Position numbers and translations under genes: made by a program. The notes below the pieces were generated by a model. It was not told the DNA's origin and made no database searches. It saw only the letters and a program-made list of their open reading frames with translations. A DNA stretch of 64,000 nt, from positions 11,434 through 75,433 of the forward strand of contig QUMM01000013.1 in assembly GCA_003435055.1 (NCBI GenBank). Reading direction: 5' to 3'. Shown here piece by piece: positions 19,918-29,802 of this stretch (positions are counted from its first letter, which is position 1; each line of letters opens with the position of its first letter). Source of the DNA: Lachnospiraceae bacterium OF09-6. GTDB lineage: Bacteria; Bacillota; Clostridia; Lachnospirales; Lachnospiraceae.

Positions 19918-19945
19918 ATTATACCACAATCTTAAAATTTGTAAA
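19918..19945 (-). promoter_or_regulatory. murA promoter
   Basis: On the minus strand TTTACA and TATAAT are separated by 16 bases, about 110 bases before the murA start. Confidence 0.6.
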
Positions 19946-20079
19946 CAAGAATTCATATTTCGCAATAATTGCGACTTTTTTTGCAATTATTTTGCAACAC
20001 TATCTTGTGCTACTTGTCTTGTTTTTCCTTGTCATCTACCATATATAGTAACCTTTCGCACAATTTTTACACAAGGGAA

Positions 20080-20127
20080 AAACAGGATATGCGCAATTTT
20101 TTCTGTTTTGCACATATCCTGTTTTTG
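20080..20127. terminator. Strong bidirectional hairpin between flavin reductase and murA genes
   Basis: AACAGGATATG-GCAA and TTGC-CATATCCTGTT form a long stem with T/A runs on both sides. The rest of the 456-base gap (19808-20263) holds the murA promoter and a weaker ATATCAC/GTGATAT hairpin at 20220-20256 just after the reductase stop. Confidence 0.8.
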
Positions 20128-20263
20128 AATTTTTGTTAATATACAATTAAAACTTGTAACTGTTCACGTATAACACACTAAAGTTGTTATATCTTGTGGC
20201 AGGAGATTTATCTAATTCAATATCACGTTAATGCATTTTTTGCATAAAGTGATATGTTTCATC

Positions 20264-20833
20264 TTACTTTCTCTTCTTTCTCACTGAATACCCGAAGGTC
20301 CCCAGTGATTCCCCCAGTGCTTTGTATTCCCCATGGGAATAGGCCATCAGCCCGGTATCATTGAGATGAAACTTTCCTTTTTCATCCATGTAATCCTCAT
20401 CCACATGCACCTGCAGCACATCAGCCAGGAACATGTGATGGGAGCCAAGCTCCAGTACTTCTTTTACCCGGCACTCGATGTTTACCGGACATTCGGCAAT
20501 TCCCGGTGCACTGATCTGTACAGATGGTTCTTCTGTCAGATGCATTTCCTTAAACTTGTCTACATCCCTGCCGGAACGTACTCCACAGAAGTCCGTGGCT
20601 CTGGCCAGCTTTTCCGTAGTCAGATTCACTACAAATTCACCTGTCTCACGGATGATACCGTAAGAATACCGTTCCGGTCTTACGGAAATGTAAAGCATGG
20701 CCGGATTCGTACAAACGGTACCGGTCCATGCTACTGTAATAATATTGGCTTTCTCTCCCGGGCGCTGACAGCTCACCATCACCGCCGGCAGAGGATATAC
20801 CATATTTCCTGCTTTCCAAATCTGTTTTGACAT
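20264..20833 (-). CDS. Flavin reductase-like FMN-binding protein
   Basis: This is a 189-residue protein of the flavin reductase-like split-barrel family, which binds FMN and moves electrons from NAD(P)H. Typical features are the N-terminal segment NMVYPLPAVMVSCQRPGEKA, the strand-turn IITVAWTGTVCTNPAMLYIS, ETGEFVVNLTTEKL, and the metal/flavin-side histidines LGSHHMFLADVLQVHV. The ribosome site is weak (AGAAAG). The upstream pyrophosphatase gene ends only 11 bases before the start, so the two are probably one transcript. Its physiological electron partner is unknown. Confidence 0.85.
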   Translation of the reverse strand: MSKQIWKAGNMVYPLPAVMVSCQRPGEKANIITVAWTGTVCTNPAMLYISVRPERYSYGIIRETGEFVVNLTTEKLARATDFCGVRSGRDVDKFKEMHLTEEPSVQISAPGIAECPVNIECRVKEVLELGSHHMFLADVLQVHVDEDYMDEKGKFHLNDTGLMAYSHGEYKALGESLGTFGYSVRKKRK

Positions 20834-20844
20834 AATCTTTCTTT

Positions 20845-22497
20845 CTATTTCTGTAATTTACTTAACAGGCTCGGTATGAGCTGTTTCTTTCTGGAAATCA
20901 CATTCGGCAGTATGACGGAGCCTTCCTCCACCTCAACGCCAAATGCCTCTTTTGCTGTCCGTTCAGCCCCATCGCCTTCGCACAGCAATTCTGTGGTCTC
21001 GCTCATGATATCTGTGAGCATAAAGAACAGCATATTCAGTCCCTGCTCTTTTCTGGCTTTTTTCAGATATTCTTTTAGCTTACTCTTGGCAATATCCAGA
21101 TCTGTCTTCGCCATACAGCTGATCTGTGCCACTCCCACACTCATCTTCTCTACTTCATAGACCTTGAAGTCCTGGAAAAAGATCTGTTCTGCTGTCTTGC
21201 TCTTCATATTGCTTCCGGCTTCGAACATTTCCAAGGCGAATTTCTCACAGTCAATACCAGCCAGCTGTGCCAGATATCTTGCTGCATCGCAATCCACCGA
21301 CGTACAGGTCGGAGAACGGAATAACAGCGTATCTGAAATAATCGCTGCACACAAAAGCCCTGCAATATGCGATGGGATCTCGATTCCCTTTTCCACAAAC
21401 ATCTGATAAATAATCGTTGCCGTGCATCCCACTGGCTGATTACGGAAGAACACCGGCATTACCGTCTCCAGAGATCCCAGTCTGTGATGATCGATAATCT
21501 CCAGAATCTGTGCATCTTCGATATGATCCACTGCCTGTGTTGCCTCATTATGATCCACCAGAATCAGTCTGCGCTTCTTGATACCCAACAGATTTCGTCT
21601 GGAAATGGTACCCACATACTGTTCCTTTTTATCCAGGATCGGGAAATCACGGTGCCGTTTGCTGGCCATGATGTCCTTGATATCATCTGTAAAATCATCC
21701 TCATGAAACAGGATCAGATCTTCCGCCTTCATAAAATAGCTGATCGGCATACTCTGATTGATCAGATGCGCTACTGTATAGGTATCATATGGTGTGGCAA
21801 TAATCGTACAGTTCTTCTCCCGGCCAAGGATCTGAATGGTCTTGGTCACTTTGGCATCTCCACAGAGAATAATACAGCCTGCATTCATCTCGATGGCACA
21901 GAGCTGTGTCTCATAGCGATTGCCCAGGATAACCATATCATTTGGTTCTATGTAAGACTCCATCACTTCCGGACTGGAAGCTGCTACCACAACTTTTCCT
22001 TTGTCAAAATAGGCCTCTTCGTCTCCCACATAGAGCGTACCGTCCAGTGTTTCCAGAATATTCTTATACTGCGTATGAGCCTTAGAAAGAATAGCACTGT
22101 CAATGACCGCCATATAGGATCTCGCAATATCACCAATGCTGATCAAACCTTCCAGCATATTATCATCCGTCACAATCGGAAGGGTCGTGCCCTTGGTCTC
22201 GTTCAGGATCGTCCATGCATTCTTCAGAGAAATGCTTTTCTTCACACCTTCTGTATGACGAATCTCCATGTCGCTGACCTTCGTCTTCACATTCGGCACA
22301 TACCCTGGTGTCTCCATCTGAAATCTGTTCAGTACATACTGTGTCTCAGTACTGATACTGCCTGCCCGTTTCGGTACAAATTCTCCATCATCTGTCTGAT
22401 TCTTCAAATATGCATATGCGATCGCCGAACAGATCGAATCTGTATCCGGATTCTTATGACCTATCACATAAATCTGATTCTTTGTGTTCTCTTCCAT
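20845..22497 (-). CDS. ppaC: Manganese-dependent inorganic pyrophosphatase with CBS and DRTGG regulatory domains
   Basis: This is a 550-residue family II (DHH/DHHA2) pyrophosphatase that splits pyrophosphate to drive biosynthesis. The N-terminal metal motif is VIGHKNPDTDSICSAIAYAY. A regulatory insert (about residues 65-300) contains two CBS segments (TLPIVTDDNMLEGLISIGD and KRHRDFPILDKKEQYVGTIS) around a DRTGG-like domain. The DHH core resumes at ILVDHNEATQAVDHIEDAQI, with IIDHHRLGSLET. The C-terminal signature is SRKKQLIPSL. CBS-containing enzymes of this family are controlled by adenine nucleotides. The ATG follows GCAGGAGG. Confidence 0.92.
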   Translation of the reverse strand: MEENTKNQIYVIGHKNPDTDSICSAIAYAYLKNQTDDGEFVPKRAGSISTETQYVLNRFQMETPGYVPNVKTKVSDMEIRHTEGVKKSISLKNAWTILNETKGTTLPIVTDDNMLEGLISIGDIARSYMAVIDSAILSKAHTQYKNILETLDGTLYVGDEEAYFDKGKVVVAASSPEVMESYIEPNDMVILGNRYETQLCAIEMNAGCIILCGDAKVTKTIQILGREKNCTIIATPYDTYTVAHLINQSMPISYFMKAEDLILFHEDDFTDDIKDIMASKRHRDFPILDKKEQYVGTISRRNLLGIKKRRLILVDHNEATQAVDHIEDAQILEIIDHHRLGSLETVMPVFFRNQPVGCTATIIYQMFVEKGIEIPSHIAGLLCAAIISDTLLFRSPTCTSVDCDAARYLAQLAGIDCEKFALEMFEAGSNMKSKTAEQIFFQDFKVYEVEKMSVGVAQISCMAKTDLDIAKSKLKEYLKKARKEQGLNMLFFMLTDIMSETTELLCEGDGAERTAKEAFGVEVEEGSVILPNVISRKKQLIPSLLSKLQK

Positions 22498-22940
22498 ACA
22501 CCCTCCTGCATTTTTCTTTTGCTGCCATCAAAAGAATATCCGCCTTATGCTCTTTCCTATTCACTATATCACATCTATATTTTTTTCCGCAACCTTTTCC
22601 AAACACCACATGATATTCTAAAGATTGCCGCTTGCATTCTGTTATCTGCTTATTCGGTGCTACGTCCCGGAGCAGTTTAAATGTCCCCATAAATGAGGAG
22701 TGCCCCCGATGTCTGGTACACCGGAGGCAATTATGAAAAAATTTATCTATTTGTCTGTTTCATCTTTTGTAACTGTCTATATGATAGCAGGCAATTATGA
22801 ACATTCTATGAACATTTCATAATTTTCTTGTTATTTTTTATATTTTTTTCATTGTCTTGATATTTTTTTTGTAAATTATAACCAGATCAACATATGTTTT
22901 TCTCGCTTTCTGGAGTCTTATTCTTCTTCCTGGGAGGTCA

Positions 22941-23119
22941 GTAGCCCCGGATTTCACAGCTTGCTTCTCCTCCGGCGCCTTTATCCCTCATTCCGGGACT
23001 CCATAGACCCCGGATCTCACAACTTGCTTCTTCTCCGGCGCCTTTATCCCTCATTCCGGGACTCCATAGACCCCGGATTTCTTAACTTATTACTCCTCCG
23101 GCGCCTTTACTCCCAGCAT
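22941..23119. repeat. 63-base tandem repeat in a 738-base intergenic region
   Basis: Units begin at 22961, 23024 and 23087 (CTCCTCCGGCGCCTTTA near each start), so the period is 63 bases: two complete units plus partial flanks. Each unit contains a CCGGGGTC/GAGTCCCGG-type hairpin on the minus strand. The string CCATAGACCCCGG in the units also occurs at 8913-8926. The frame is open on the plus strand because 63 is a multiple of three, but there is no ribosome site and it is probably not coding. The rest of 22498-23235 is AT-rich with an imperfect TGCC/GGCA hairpin at about 22703-22731 and a terminator at 23132-23174. Confidence 0.75.
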
Positions 23120-23131
23120 CAATTTTTATTG

Positions 23132-23174
23132 CAAGAAGCGCCTCCGATGCATACCGCATCAGAGACGCTTCTGA
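23132..23174 (-). terminator. Terminator after the S1 protein gene
   Basis: On the minus strand the stem GAAGCG-CTC-GATGC / GCATC-GAG-CGCTTC is followed by a short TTGCAATAAAAA stretch, about 60 bases past the gene end. Confidence 0.6.
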
Positions 23175-23235
23175 ATAGTCCCATATATTCTTGGTCATTT
23201 AGGAAATTCGTATCTATTCCGTACAGACCGAATAA

Positions 23236-24191
23236 TTAAGAAAGTTTGATGTTTGCAAATAAGGATCCCAGATTGGTTGTTAATTCTTCTGTTTCCGGCA
23301 ATTCAATGCTCTCTTCCTGGATCTCTTCTGCTGCCACATCCTGCAGAGCCTTCATGCTCAGACTCAGCTTGCCATCTTTGACTGCAATGACCTTTACCTT
23401 TACTTCATCTCCTACATGAAGTATTGCGGCAGGAGTCTTAATTCTCTTCTCACAGATCTGAGAAATGTGCACCAGCCAGTCAGTCCATTTCCAAGGTCAA
23501 TAAACGCACCGTATGGCTGGATAGACTCTACTTTTCCTTCTGTTACTAATCCCACCTGTACATTGGAGATACGGGCTTTCTTCTCTTCTGCTTCTTTTTC
23601 ACGCAAGATTTCTTTTGCAGAAAGTACCAGCTTACCATCTTCTTCATCTACGGTAATAACACGCACTTCCAATTCCTTTCCCAGCCAGTCATTCAGATCA
23701 TCTTCATCCACATAATCCAACGCCAGCTTGGAAGCCGGGATAAATCCACGGATGTCTTCTACATAAGCAATCACACCAGATTTCACAATACCTGCTACTT
23801 TTACACGAATATTGCTCTGGGTCTCTTTCAGGCTTCTTAACTTATCCCAGGCAACCAGATTCGCTGCATCCTTCTTTGACAGCATAATCTGTCCCTGTCC
23901 CCCATCTCTTCTGACTACAGTTGCAGAGATCTCATCTCCCACCTGTACTGTTTCTTTTAAGTTCAGGGTAGGATCTGCACTGAAATCTTCCCGTCTGATT
24001 ACACCTTCCGTATAATACTTCAGATCCAGAACTACCTCATCTTCTGTCACATCAATTACGGTACCTGTGATCACATCACCTTCATGTATCTGTTTTAAAG
24101 ATGCATTCAGTTCCTCCTCAAAGTCAGCCATGCTCTCTGTATGAGCTGCTGTATCTACTTTTTCTGTAAGTTCCTGTCTTTCTTCTTCCAT
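23236..24191 (-). CDS. S1 RNA-binding domain protein, ribosomal protein S1-like (frameshifted near 23475)
   Basis: This is a 318-residue protein with three S1 (OB-fold) repeats: about residues 38-105 (GDVITGTVIDVTEDEVVLDL), about 125-190 (VKVAGIVKSGVIAYVEDIRG) and about 212-285 (VGLVTEGKVESIQPYGAFID). Firmicute S1-like proteins help bind mRNA to the ribosome or regulate RNA. The frame breaks after GNGLTG (about nt 23475). One added base gives LVHISQICEKRIKTPA and completes repeat three. This is a conserved core gene, so the break is likely an assembly error. The start follows AGGAGG. Confidence 0.85.
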
Positions 24192-24277
24192 CGTGCTTAT
24201 CCTCCTGCAACCATCGTTTTTTGTCCAGGATTCTTATCCCGGTGCAGAAAAATTATACCATTTTTAAGAGTATTCCG

Positions 24278-26242
24278 TCAATTCCAGGCGAGCCGGTCTG
24301 TCAATGTAAAATCCTGATTCATATCGAAGCAAAGTACCTCATCCTGATCTACAATATAGAACTCATCCCCTGCATAGACTCCTCTGCAGCTGGCATCACC
24401 ATCCCAGTACTCCCAGTCACTCATCGTGTAAGTCAGAAGATTCTGAAATCCCTTCTCTTCGTCGTAAGAAAATACCAGATATTCTCCATCGCAGACAAAT
24501 CCAATCAGATTCTTCTCTCCATCAGCCAGAATTGCCTTATAGTCATAATCGGATGGCAAATAGGATGCCCCTTTGATCACATACTTATCCAGTTCCTCTA
24601 CCTGTGACGGTTCTGAGATGTCAAACATAGATAGTTTCACTCCTGTCTGACTTCCGGTTTCTTCCTCTGCCTCATAGCCAACTCCCAAAAGCAGATGATC
24701 TCCATACGGATGCAGGTACGAAGAAAATCCCGTGAGCTTCAGTTCACTTAAGATCTGGGGATTGTCCGGATCGGACAGATCTGCACAAAACAGCGGATCC
24801 GTCTGACGAAATGTGACAAAATATGCTATTGTTCCCATAAATCTTGCAGATCGAATCGTCTCGCCATCCGCCAAATCGCGAATAGCTCCTGTCACCTGCA
24901 TATCTTCATCCAGTATATATAGGCTGTTGCTTTCCCCGTTGCTGTCCTCTGTCAATAATACCCTCAGATACCCCTGATATTCATCCAGCGAGAACGTATC
25001 ATTCAGAAATCCTGGTAATTCACACATTGCACCAGCGGTAATCTCTCCATCCTCACAGGCAAACCGCAGAATCTCCGTACTGCTCTTTCCGTCATTCCAA
25101 TTATTGTTGCAGATGAACAGATTGTCACTGCTCATATAAAAATCCGCTGCGCCGGATACAATAGCCTTGGAACTGATCACGTTTTCCGGATCCTGAATAT
25201 TGATTCCAGATGCCACAAGATAGTCTGGCTGGCTGGTCTGATCTGGCAGATAGACATCGGATATTGCCAGCTTTTGTTCATTGACCAGAGGTATCACGCT
25301 GCTGTCTTCAAAAGAATCCCCTAAAGACGGGCTGTACTGTGTCAGCAGATACACATAATCTCCATTTTTCCGGCTCTGCCGGTAATCCCCCTCCTGCGTG
25401 ATCCTTCCGGTCATCTCCGGATGCTCACGTTCTGTGATATCATAAACAGTCAGGGCTGTGTACTGATAACGATTCACTGTATACATATCGCTCTCAGCTT
25501 CTTCCATACTGCTCTCATATCCGGTGGTGACCAGCATCAGCTTGTCCCCATCCAGATACAGATCTTCTATACTCTCATTCAGCTTCTCTGGCTGAATTTC
25601 AGCAATCTCCTTCATCTTCGTCCCCCGGATATCCACAATCCGTACACTGCCAGAAGACTTCAATATATACAGATAGCTTCCATCTGTCTTCACTACATCT
25701 CCTTCATCTACACCTGCCTCCCGCACATTTGTCTGTGAATAATCAGCTTCTCCTGTCACTTTTTGATTTGCTGCTGTATCAGCAGCTCCGGCATCCATCG
25801 TGGTGATCTCTGCTGATTCTTCCAGCAGCATTACATCTCCACCCCGTGCATAACTGCCCGTCTGCTTTTCAAGTTCCTGCAATGTCTTATACAGTTCTTC
25901 TTCACTGTCAGCCTGCTTAAATTCACCTGATGCATCGACTTCCTCCGGCTGTACACTGCTCTCTGTATCCTGTTCTGCCACAGGCTTCTCCATATCAGCC
26001 TCGGAAGACAATGCTGGTTCCTTCCACTGCTTATACAACTCTGTCTGTGTCCCGCCTGCTGCCACAATAGCCAGCACCGCCGCTGCTTCCATCCATCTAA
26101 TCATGATCTTCCTCCTTTGTATCTTCTTCTGTTGTGCTTCCCTCTTCAGCTTCTCCTCTACACTCTGCGGAGTCAGCTGCTCCGGTATCTCTATTCCTTC
26201 CGCAGAATGTCTGATCTTATCCAGTAATTCCTTCTGATCCAT
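24278..26242 (-). CDS. Membrane-anchored beta-propeller protein, likely regulator of the adjacent sigma factor
   Basis: This is a 654-residue protein. Residues 1-48 are cytoplasmic and basic (REAQQKKIQRRKIMIRW), followed by one membrane helix (MEAAAVLAIVAAGG). The extracellular remainder begins with an acidic linker, then a large beta-propeller domain (COG4880-like) with repeated blade strands such as GDVVKTDGSYLYILKSSGSV, DLYLDGDKLMLVTTGY and NGDYVYLLTQYSP. The gene starts 12 bases after an ECF sigma factor with a good AGGAGG site. Anti-sigma factors are usually encoded in this place, so its short N-terminal tail may hold the sigma factor at the membrane. That role is inferred. Confidence 0.75.
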   Translation of the reverse strand: MDQKELLDKIRHSAEGIEIPEQLTPQSVEEKLKREAQQKKIQRRKIMIRWMEAAAVLAIVAAGGTQTELYKQWKEPALSSEADMEKPVAEQDTESSVQPEEVDASGEFKQADSEEELYKTLQELEKQTGSYARGGDVMLLEESAEITTMDAGAADTAANQKVTGEADYSQTNVREAGVDEGDVVKTDGSYLYILKSSGSVRIVDIRGTKMKEIAEIQPEKLNESIEDLYLDGDKLMLVTTGYESSMEEAESDMYTVNRYQYTALTVYDITEREHPEMTGRITQEGDYRQSRKNGDYVYLLTQYSPSLGDSFEDSSVIPLVNEQKLAISDVYLPDQTSQPDYLVASGINIQDPENVISSKAIVSGAADFYMSSDNLFICNNNWNDGKSSTEILRFACEDGEITAGAMCELPGFLNDTFSLDEYQGYLRVLLTEDSNGESNSLYILDEDMQVTGAIRDLADGETIRSARFMGTIAYFVTFRQTDPLFCADLSDPDNPQILSELKLTGFSSYLHPYGDHLLLGVGYEAEEETGSQTGVKLSMFDISEPSQVEELDKYVIKGASYLPSDYDYKAILADGEKNLIGFVCDGEYLVFSYDEEKGFQNLLTYTMSDWEYWDGDASCRGVYAGDEFYIVDQDEVLCFDMNQDFTLTDRLAWN

Positions 26243-26254
26243 TCTGGTCTCCTC

Positions 26255-26758
26255 CTACTTTTCCAAATATTCTGCCATCTTCTCAAGTGCCCTCTTCTGT
26301 CTGGAACGCACGGTATTATCATTCAGATCTAAGATTCTGCCAATCTCTTTGCTGGTGTACCCGCCGAACAGATTCAGCGACAGAATCAGTCTCTCTTCAT
26401 CCCCAAGTCTGGCAAATGCTGCGCGCACATCTGCCGACTCTTCGACATCTCTTCCTGCCGCTTTCAGATCTTCCGGTATCTCTTCTGTCTTATTCAAATA
26501 ATCCTTTAACCGCATTCTGCATTTGTTGGATAGTATACGAAATATCCAGGATTTAAATGACTCTGCCTTCTTCAGGCCACTCATCTGTGCCCAGGCATCT
26601 GCCACTGTATCACCGACCATATCTTCTGCATCATGACAGTTCTTTAATGTATAAAGAGCAAACCGATACAGATCCTGATAATATTCCTGATACAGAGCAG
26701 CAAATGCAGATGCATCTCCTCTTCGTGCCTTCCGCACAAGTGCCGTCTCTTTTTCCAT
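26255..26758 (-). CDS. ECF-type RNA polymerase sigma factor
   Basis: This is a 167-residue sigma-70 family protein of the extracytoplasmic-function group, with only regions 2 and 4. Region 2 is FAALYQEYYQDLYRFALYTL, NCHDAEDMVGDTVADAW and SFKSWIFRILSNKCR. Region 4 has LGDEERLILSLNLFGGYTSK then EIGRILDLNDNTVRSR, the -35 recognition helix. AAAGGAG precedes the ATG. The immediately downstream gene is a single-pass beta-propeller membrane protein, its likely partner. Target promoters are not known. Confidence 0.9.
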   Translation of the reverse strand: MEKETALVRKARRGDASAFAALYQEYYQDLYRFALYTLKNCHDAEDMVGDTVADAWAQMSGLKKAESFKSWIFRILSNKCRMRLKDYLNKTEEIPEDLKAAGRDVEESADVRAAFARLGDEERLILSLNLFGGYTSKEIGRILDLNDNTVRSRQKRALEKMAEYLEK

Positions 26759-26824
26759 CTTCTTTCTCCTTTTCTTCTGTTCACTTATATAGTGTAAAAA
26801 AAGTATAGTTTTGTTGCATTGTTT

Positions 26825-27690
26825 TTATAAAAAATGATACCAGTACCCAAATTCTTTTTCTTCTGCCGCTTTGTATTCCGGAAATCCGTACATGGCCGCC
26901 AGATTCCGATCCTGCGTTCCCCGGTTCAGACCCGGCACTGCCAGTATGTATTGCCCATTCTCATGACGCCCCAGCATCAAATGATGATATTTCATATATT
27001 TTTGCTGTACAAATGGACTGGACGCATACACACTCTCTTTTTCTCCCAGAAACGTAATATCCTTCGGAGCGATCTGAATGCATTCCGCAATCTCACTGTC
27101 TGTAAATGGTATCATATGCGGATAATGAAACTGAAACTGTTCCCAGCGACCGCTCAGACTGTATTTTTCTGGCTGGTCGCCTTGCCGGTTCTGTGCTTCA
27201 AGTTCCTGCTGCTCTTCTGCCTCTTTCTTGCTGTCAGCTTCAGGCTCTGCTTCAGATTCTGTTTCATCCTTTTTCTTCTCTGTAAAATGTTCTGTTGTCA
27301 GCTTTCTGCTGTCCACCGGCCGTTCATCCCATACGGTAAGGAACAGGCCTCCTGACTGTTTTTCTTCAGTTTCTGCCTGTATCCACACTCCGCTGATCTG
27401 TGTAAAAGAATATCCCTGCTCCTGAAAAACATTTTCTGATGTCGTCACGGTGCACTCACAACTTCCACCACGCATTACCGCTCTGCCCATCAGAATTCCA
27501 TACAGCCATTCTCTCTCATGAAAAATCCATAAATCCGACATTCCATCGGCTCTTTTCTTCCGCCCCTGATCTTTAGCTGCATCCGACAGATTCCATTTCG
27601 CATATTTACTTTCACAAATCCGGCATTCTTTGTCTTTTTTCCATCCTCATATTCATACATATATGCTATAAAATGGCGATATTCTGACAT
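26825..27690 (-). CDS. DUF6128-like protein (frameshifted near 27496)
   Basis: This is a 288-residue protein after repair. The first part (MSEYRHFIAYMYEYEDGKKT, then GFVKVNMRNGICRMQLKI) matches the N-terminal pattern of the Lachnospiraceae DUF6128 family as I remember it. The frame runs out at CMEF and continues in the next frame as LMGRAVMRGGSCECTVTTSE after one added base. The middle is acidic and low-complexity (about 115-150, many Glu). The C-terminal domain includes FTDSEIAECIQIAPKDI and HLMLGRHENGQYILAVPGLN. No signal peptide is seen. The function is unknown. Confidence 0.65.
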
Positions 27691-27751
27691 ACTCCACCAA
27701 CCTTTTTTGTTTGTGTAAGTATATGCCAGAATACCGCCATTATGCTTATCT

Positions 27752-29658
27752 CTATCTTACCTGTATCTTCAGTTTTGCTGTTTTTCCGCTGGCACTTCGA
27801 ACTGTAATCGTTGCTTTTCCTTTCTTTTTTGCCTTTACTTTCCCGCTGGCACTGACTGTTGCCACTTTTTTATTCGAAGTCTTATAAGTTACCTTATCAT
27901 TTGCTGTCAGAGGCGTACGTGTATATTTTATAGAAAAGCACTTTCCTTTTTTCAGTTCCACACAGGTCTTTTTCAGCTTAATCTTTTTTGTAGCTACTTT
28001 CCCTTTCTGCACCTTTATCTTACAGGAGGCTTTCGCACCCTTCCGACTGGTTACAGTAATGACTGCCGTACCTTTTTTCAGTGCGGTCAGTTTTCCAGTA
28101 CGACGATCTACCTTTACTACTTTGCTGTTGGAAGACTTCCACACTTTGACGCTGTCCCCGGCCTGCAGCGAAGTTACCTTCAATGCTTTTGTACTCTTCT
28201 TCGCCTGCATCGGAAGGCTGGTGACATTCAGGCTAATCTTATAAGACGCCGCAGCGTTCTGTTTTCCCTTCACTGTCACCTGGCAGGAAGCCAGTACTCT
28301 GGATCCATAGGACAGTGTGATCTGTGCTGTTCCTGCTCCCTTTGCAGTAATATAAGCCTGATCGGCTCCTCCTACTTCAATCACACTGGCTACCGCTGTA
28401 TTAGAGCTGTGCCATTTCAGTTCGTCCGTTGGCACAGAGGCTGGTTGAATCGTTGCTGTCAATTTCTCACTTTTTCCAATATTCATCGTCAGGCTGCCTG
28501 GTGTGAAATATGCACTAAACGGTATAGAACTATAACTGCCATCTTTTCGATAGGCTGTAGCAGATAGCTGTGGTACGGAAAATGGAGTATAACTGCTGCT
28601 TGTGAATCTGCCCACAGCCAGATGATTCTGGCCAACCGTCTCTGAATACAGTCCTGGGGTCTGATATCCTGCCAGGAAATGGGTCATCCGCGGTGTGGAA
28701 GTTCCCAGGTCATCCCATGTACAATCCACCAGATACCATTTTCCATCCTCCATCTGCACATAATTCCAGATGTGGTCCATCTGCACCTCTCCATCAATCA
28801 TATCAGACCCGCCTGGCACCAGAATACATGCGATTCCTTTTTTCTGACACAATAGCTTGAACAATCTTGCATAACAGTCACAAACGCCCTTGTGACTGTA
28901 CTTTTCCAGCAAACCACCGGTAATGGTATGATAGGCCATTCGATCATCCGTTGGATAAACCACCAGCCGAATCACTTCTTCATAGGCTCTCTTTACCACT
29001 TCATATCGGTTAGTTCCTGTTATCTTCTGCTCCAGTCTGCTCAGTTCCTCATCTGTCAGATTCAGTTCAGAACGAATATCACTGTAATAATCGGTAAACC
29101 ACATTCGGATCTTACTGATTTGGTTGCTGGCTCCCTCCGGCACCCATCGATAACCATAAATCCAGTAATTCTCATTGTAATCAAACAGGAACGCATCGAT
29201 CGCTTTTCCCACTTCACTGCACAGATTCTGATAAGCACTGGATCCCGTGCTGTTCACCAGGGGCAATACTACCTGTCTGGCCAGCGTAATCTCGATGGCG
29301 CTGCTTTGTGAAACAGCTCCTTTAATCCGATTCTGCTGTTGCGCCGCGACCAGCTCCGTATAAACCGTCTGTTCATTTGCCGTTTCCAGCTGTGCACCAT
29401 AATAGGCCGCCACTCCGTTCCGGTACAGTTTCAATGCATTTTCCGGAGAATCATCCTGCCTGTTATTCTCTTCGGTCTTCGCCTTCGGCTGAAGACTGCC
29501 ATTGCAAAAATGCTATCCTGCCCCTCTATTGGCCAGTCATACGCCTGTGCATCTCCCATACTGGATAACATTACCAGTAAAAGTCCCATCAAAACACATA
29601 CGTGGAGTATCTGCCATTTGAATTTTTTCTGTCTGTGATATGATTTGATTTTTTTCAC
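27752..29658 (-). CDS. Secreted transglutaminase-like protein with Ig-like (Big_2) and Lys-rich C-terminal repeats (frameshifted near 29506)
   Basis: This is a 635-residue secreted protein. A GTG start at 29658 follows AAGGGGAAAAC, with signal peptide WQILHVCVLMGLLLVMLSSM (about 15-34). The frame breaks after QDSIFA in a run of five T residues; a sixth T restores it. A transglutaminase-core fold has the triad-like HKGVCDCYARLFKLLCQKKG (Cys), VQMDHIWNYVQMEDGKWYLV (His) and DCTWDD (Asp). After it come one Big_2 Ig-like repeat (about 330-410) and two Lys-rich Ig-like repeats at the C-terminus. There is no LPXTG motif, so the basic repeats may hold it to the cell wall. Confidence 0.82.
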
Positions 29659-29740
29659 TGTTTTCCCCTTTTCCTAAGCAGTCCATTTCATAAGTCTCTA
29701 TCTGGCTTCAGTCTATCACAGGCATTTCAAATTTTCCACA

Positions 29741-29781
29741 AAAAAACATTCTGCCGGGAGCTAAACTTTCCGGCAGAATGT
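29741..29781. terminator. Terminator after glgB
   Basis: The perfect stem AACATTCTGCCGG/CCGGCAGAATGTT is followed on the minus strand by seven T residues, 22 bases past the glgB stop. Confidence 0.9.
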
Positions 29782-29802
29782 TCTGTTTTTTTATGCTGTT
29801 TT

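Noticed and set aside
22961..23239. Open frame with 21-residue repeats on the plus strand
   Set aside because: It has no ribosome site and starts from TTG. Its openness follows from the 63-base tandem repeat being a multiple of three.
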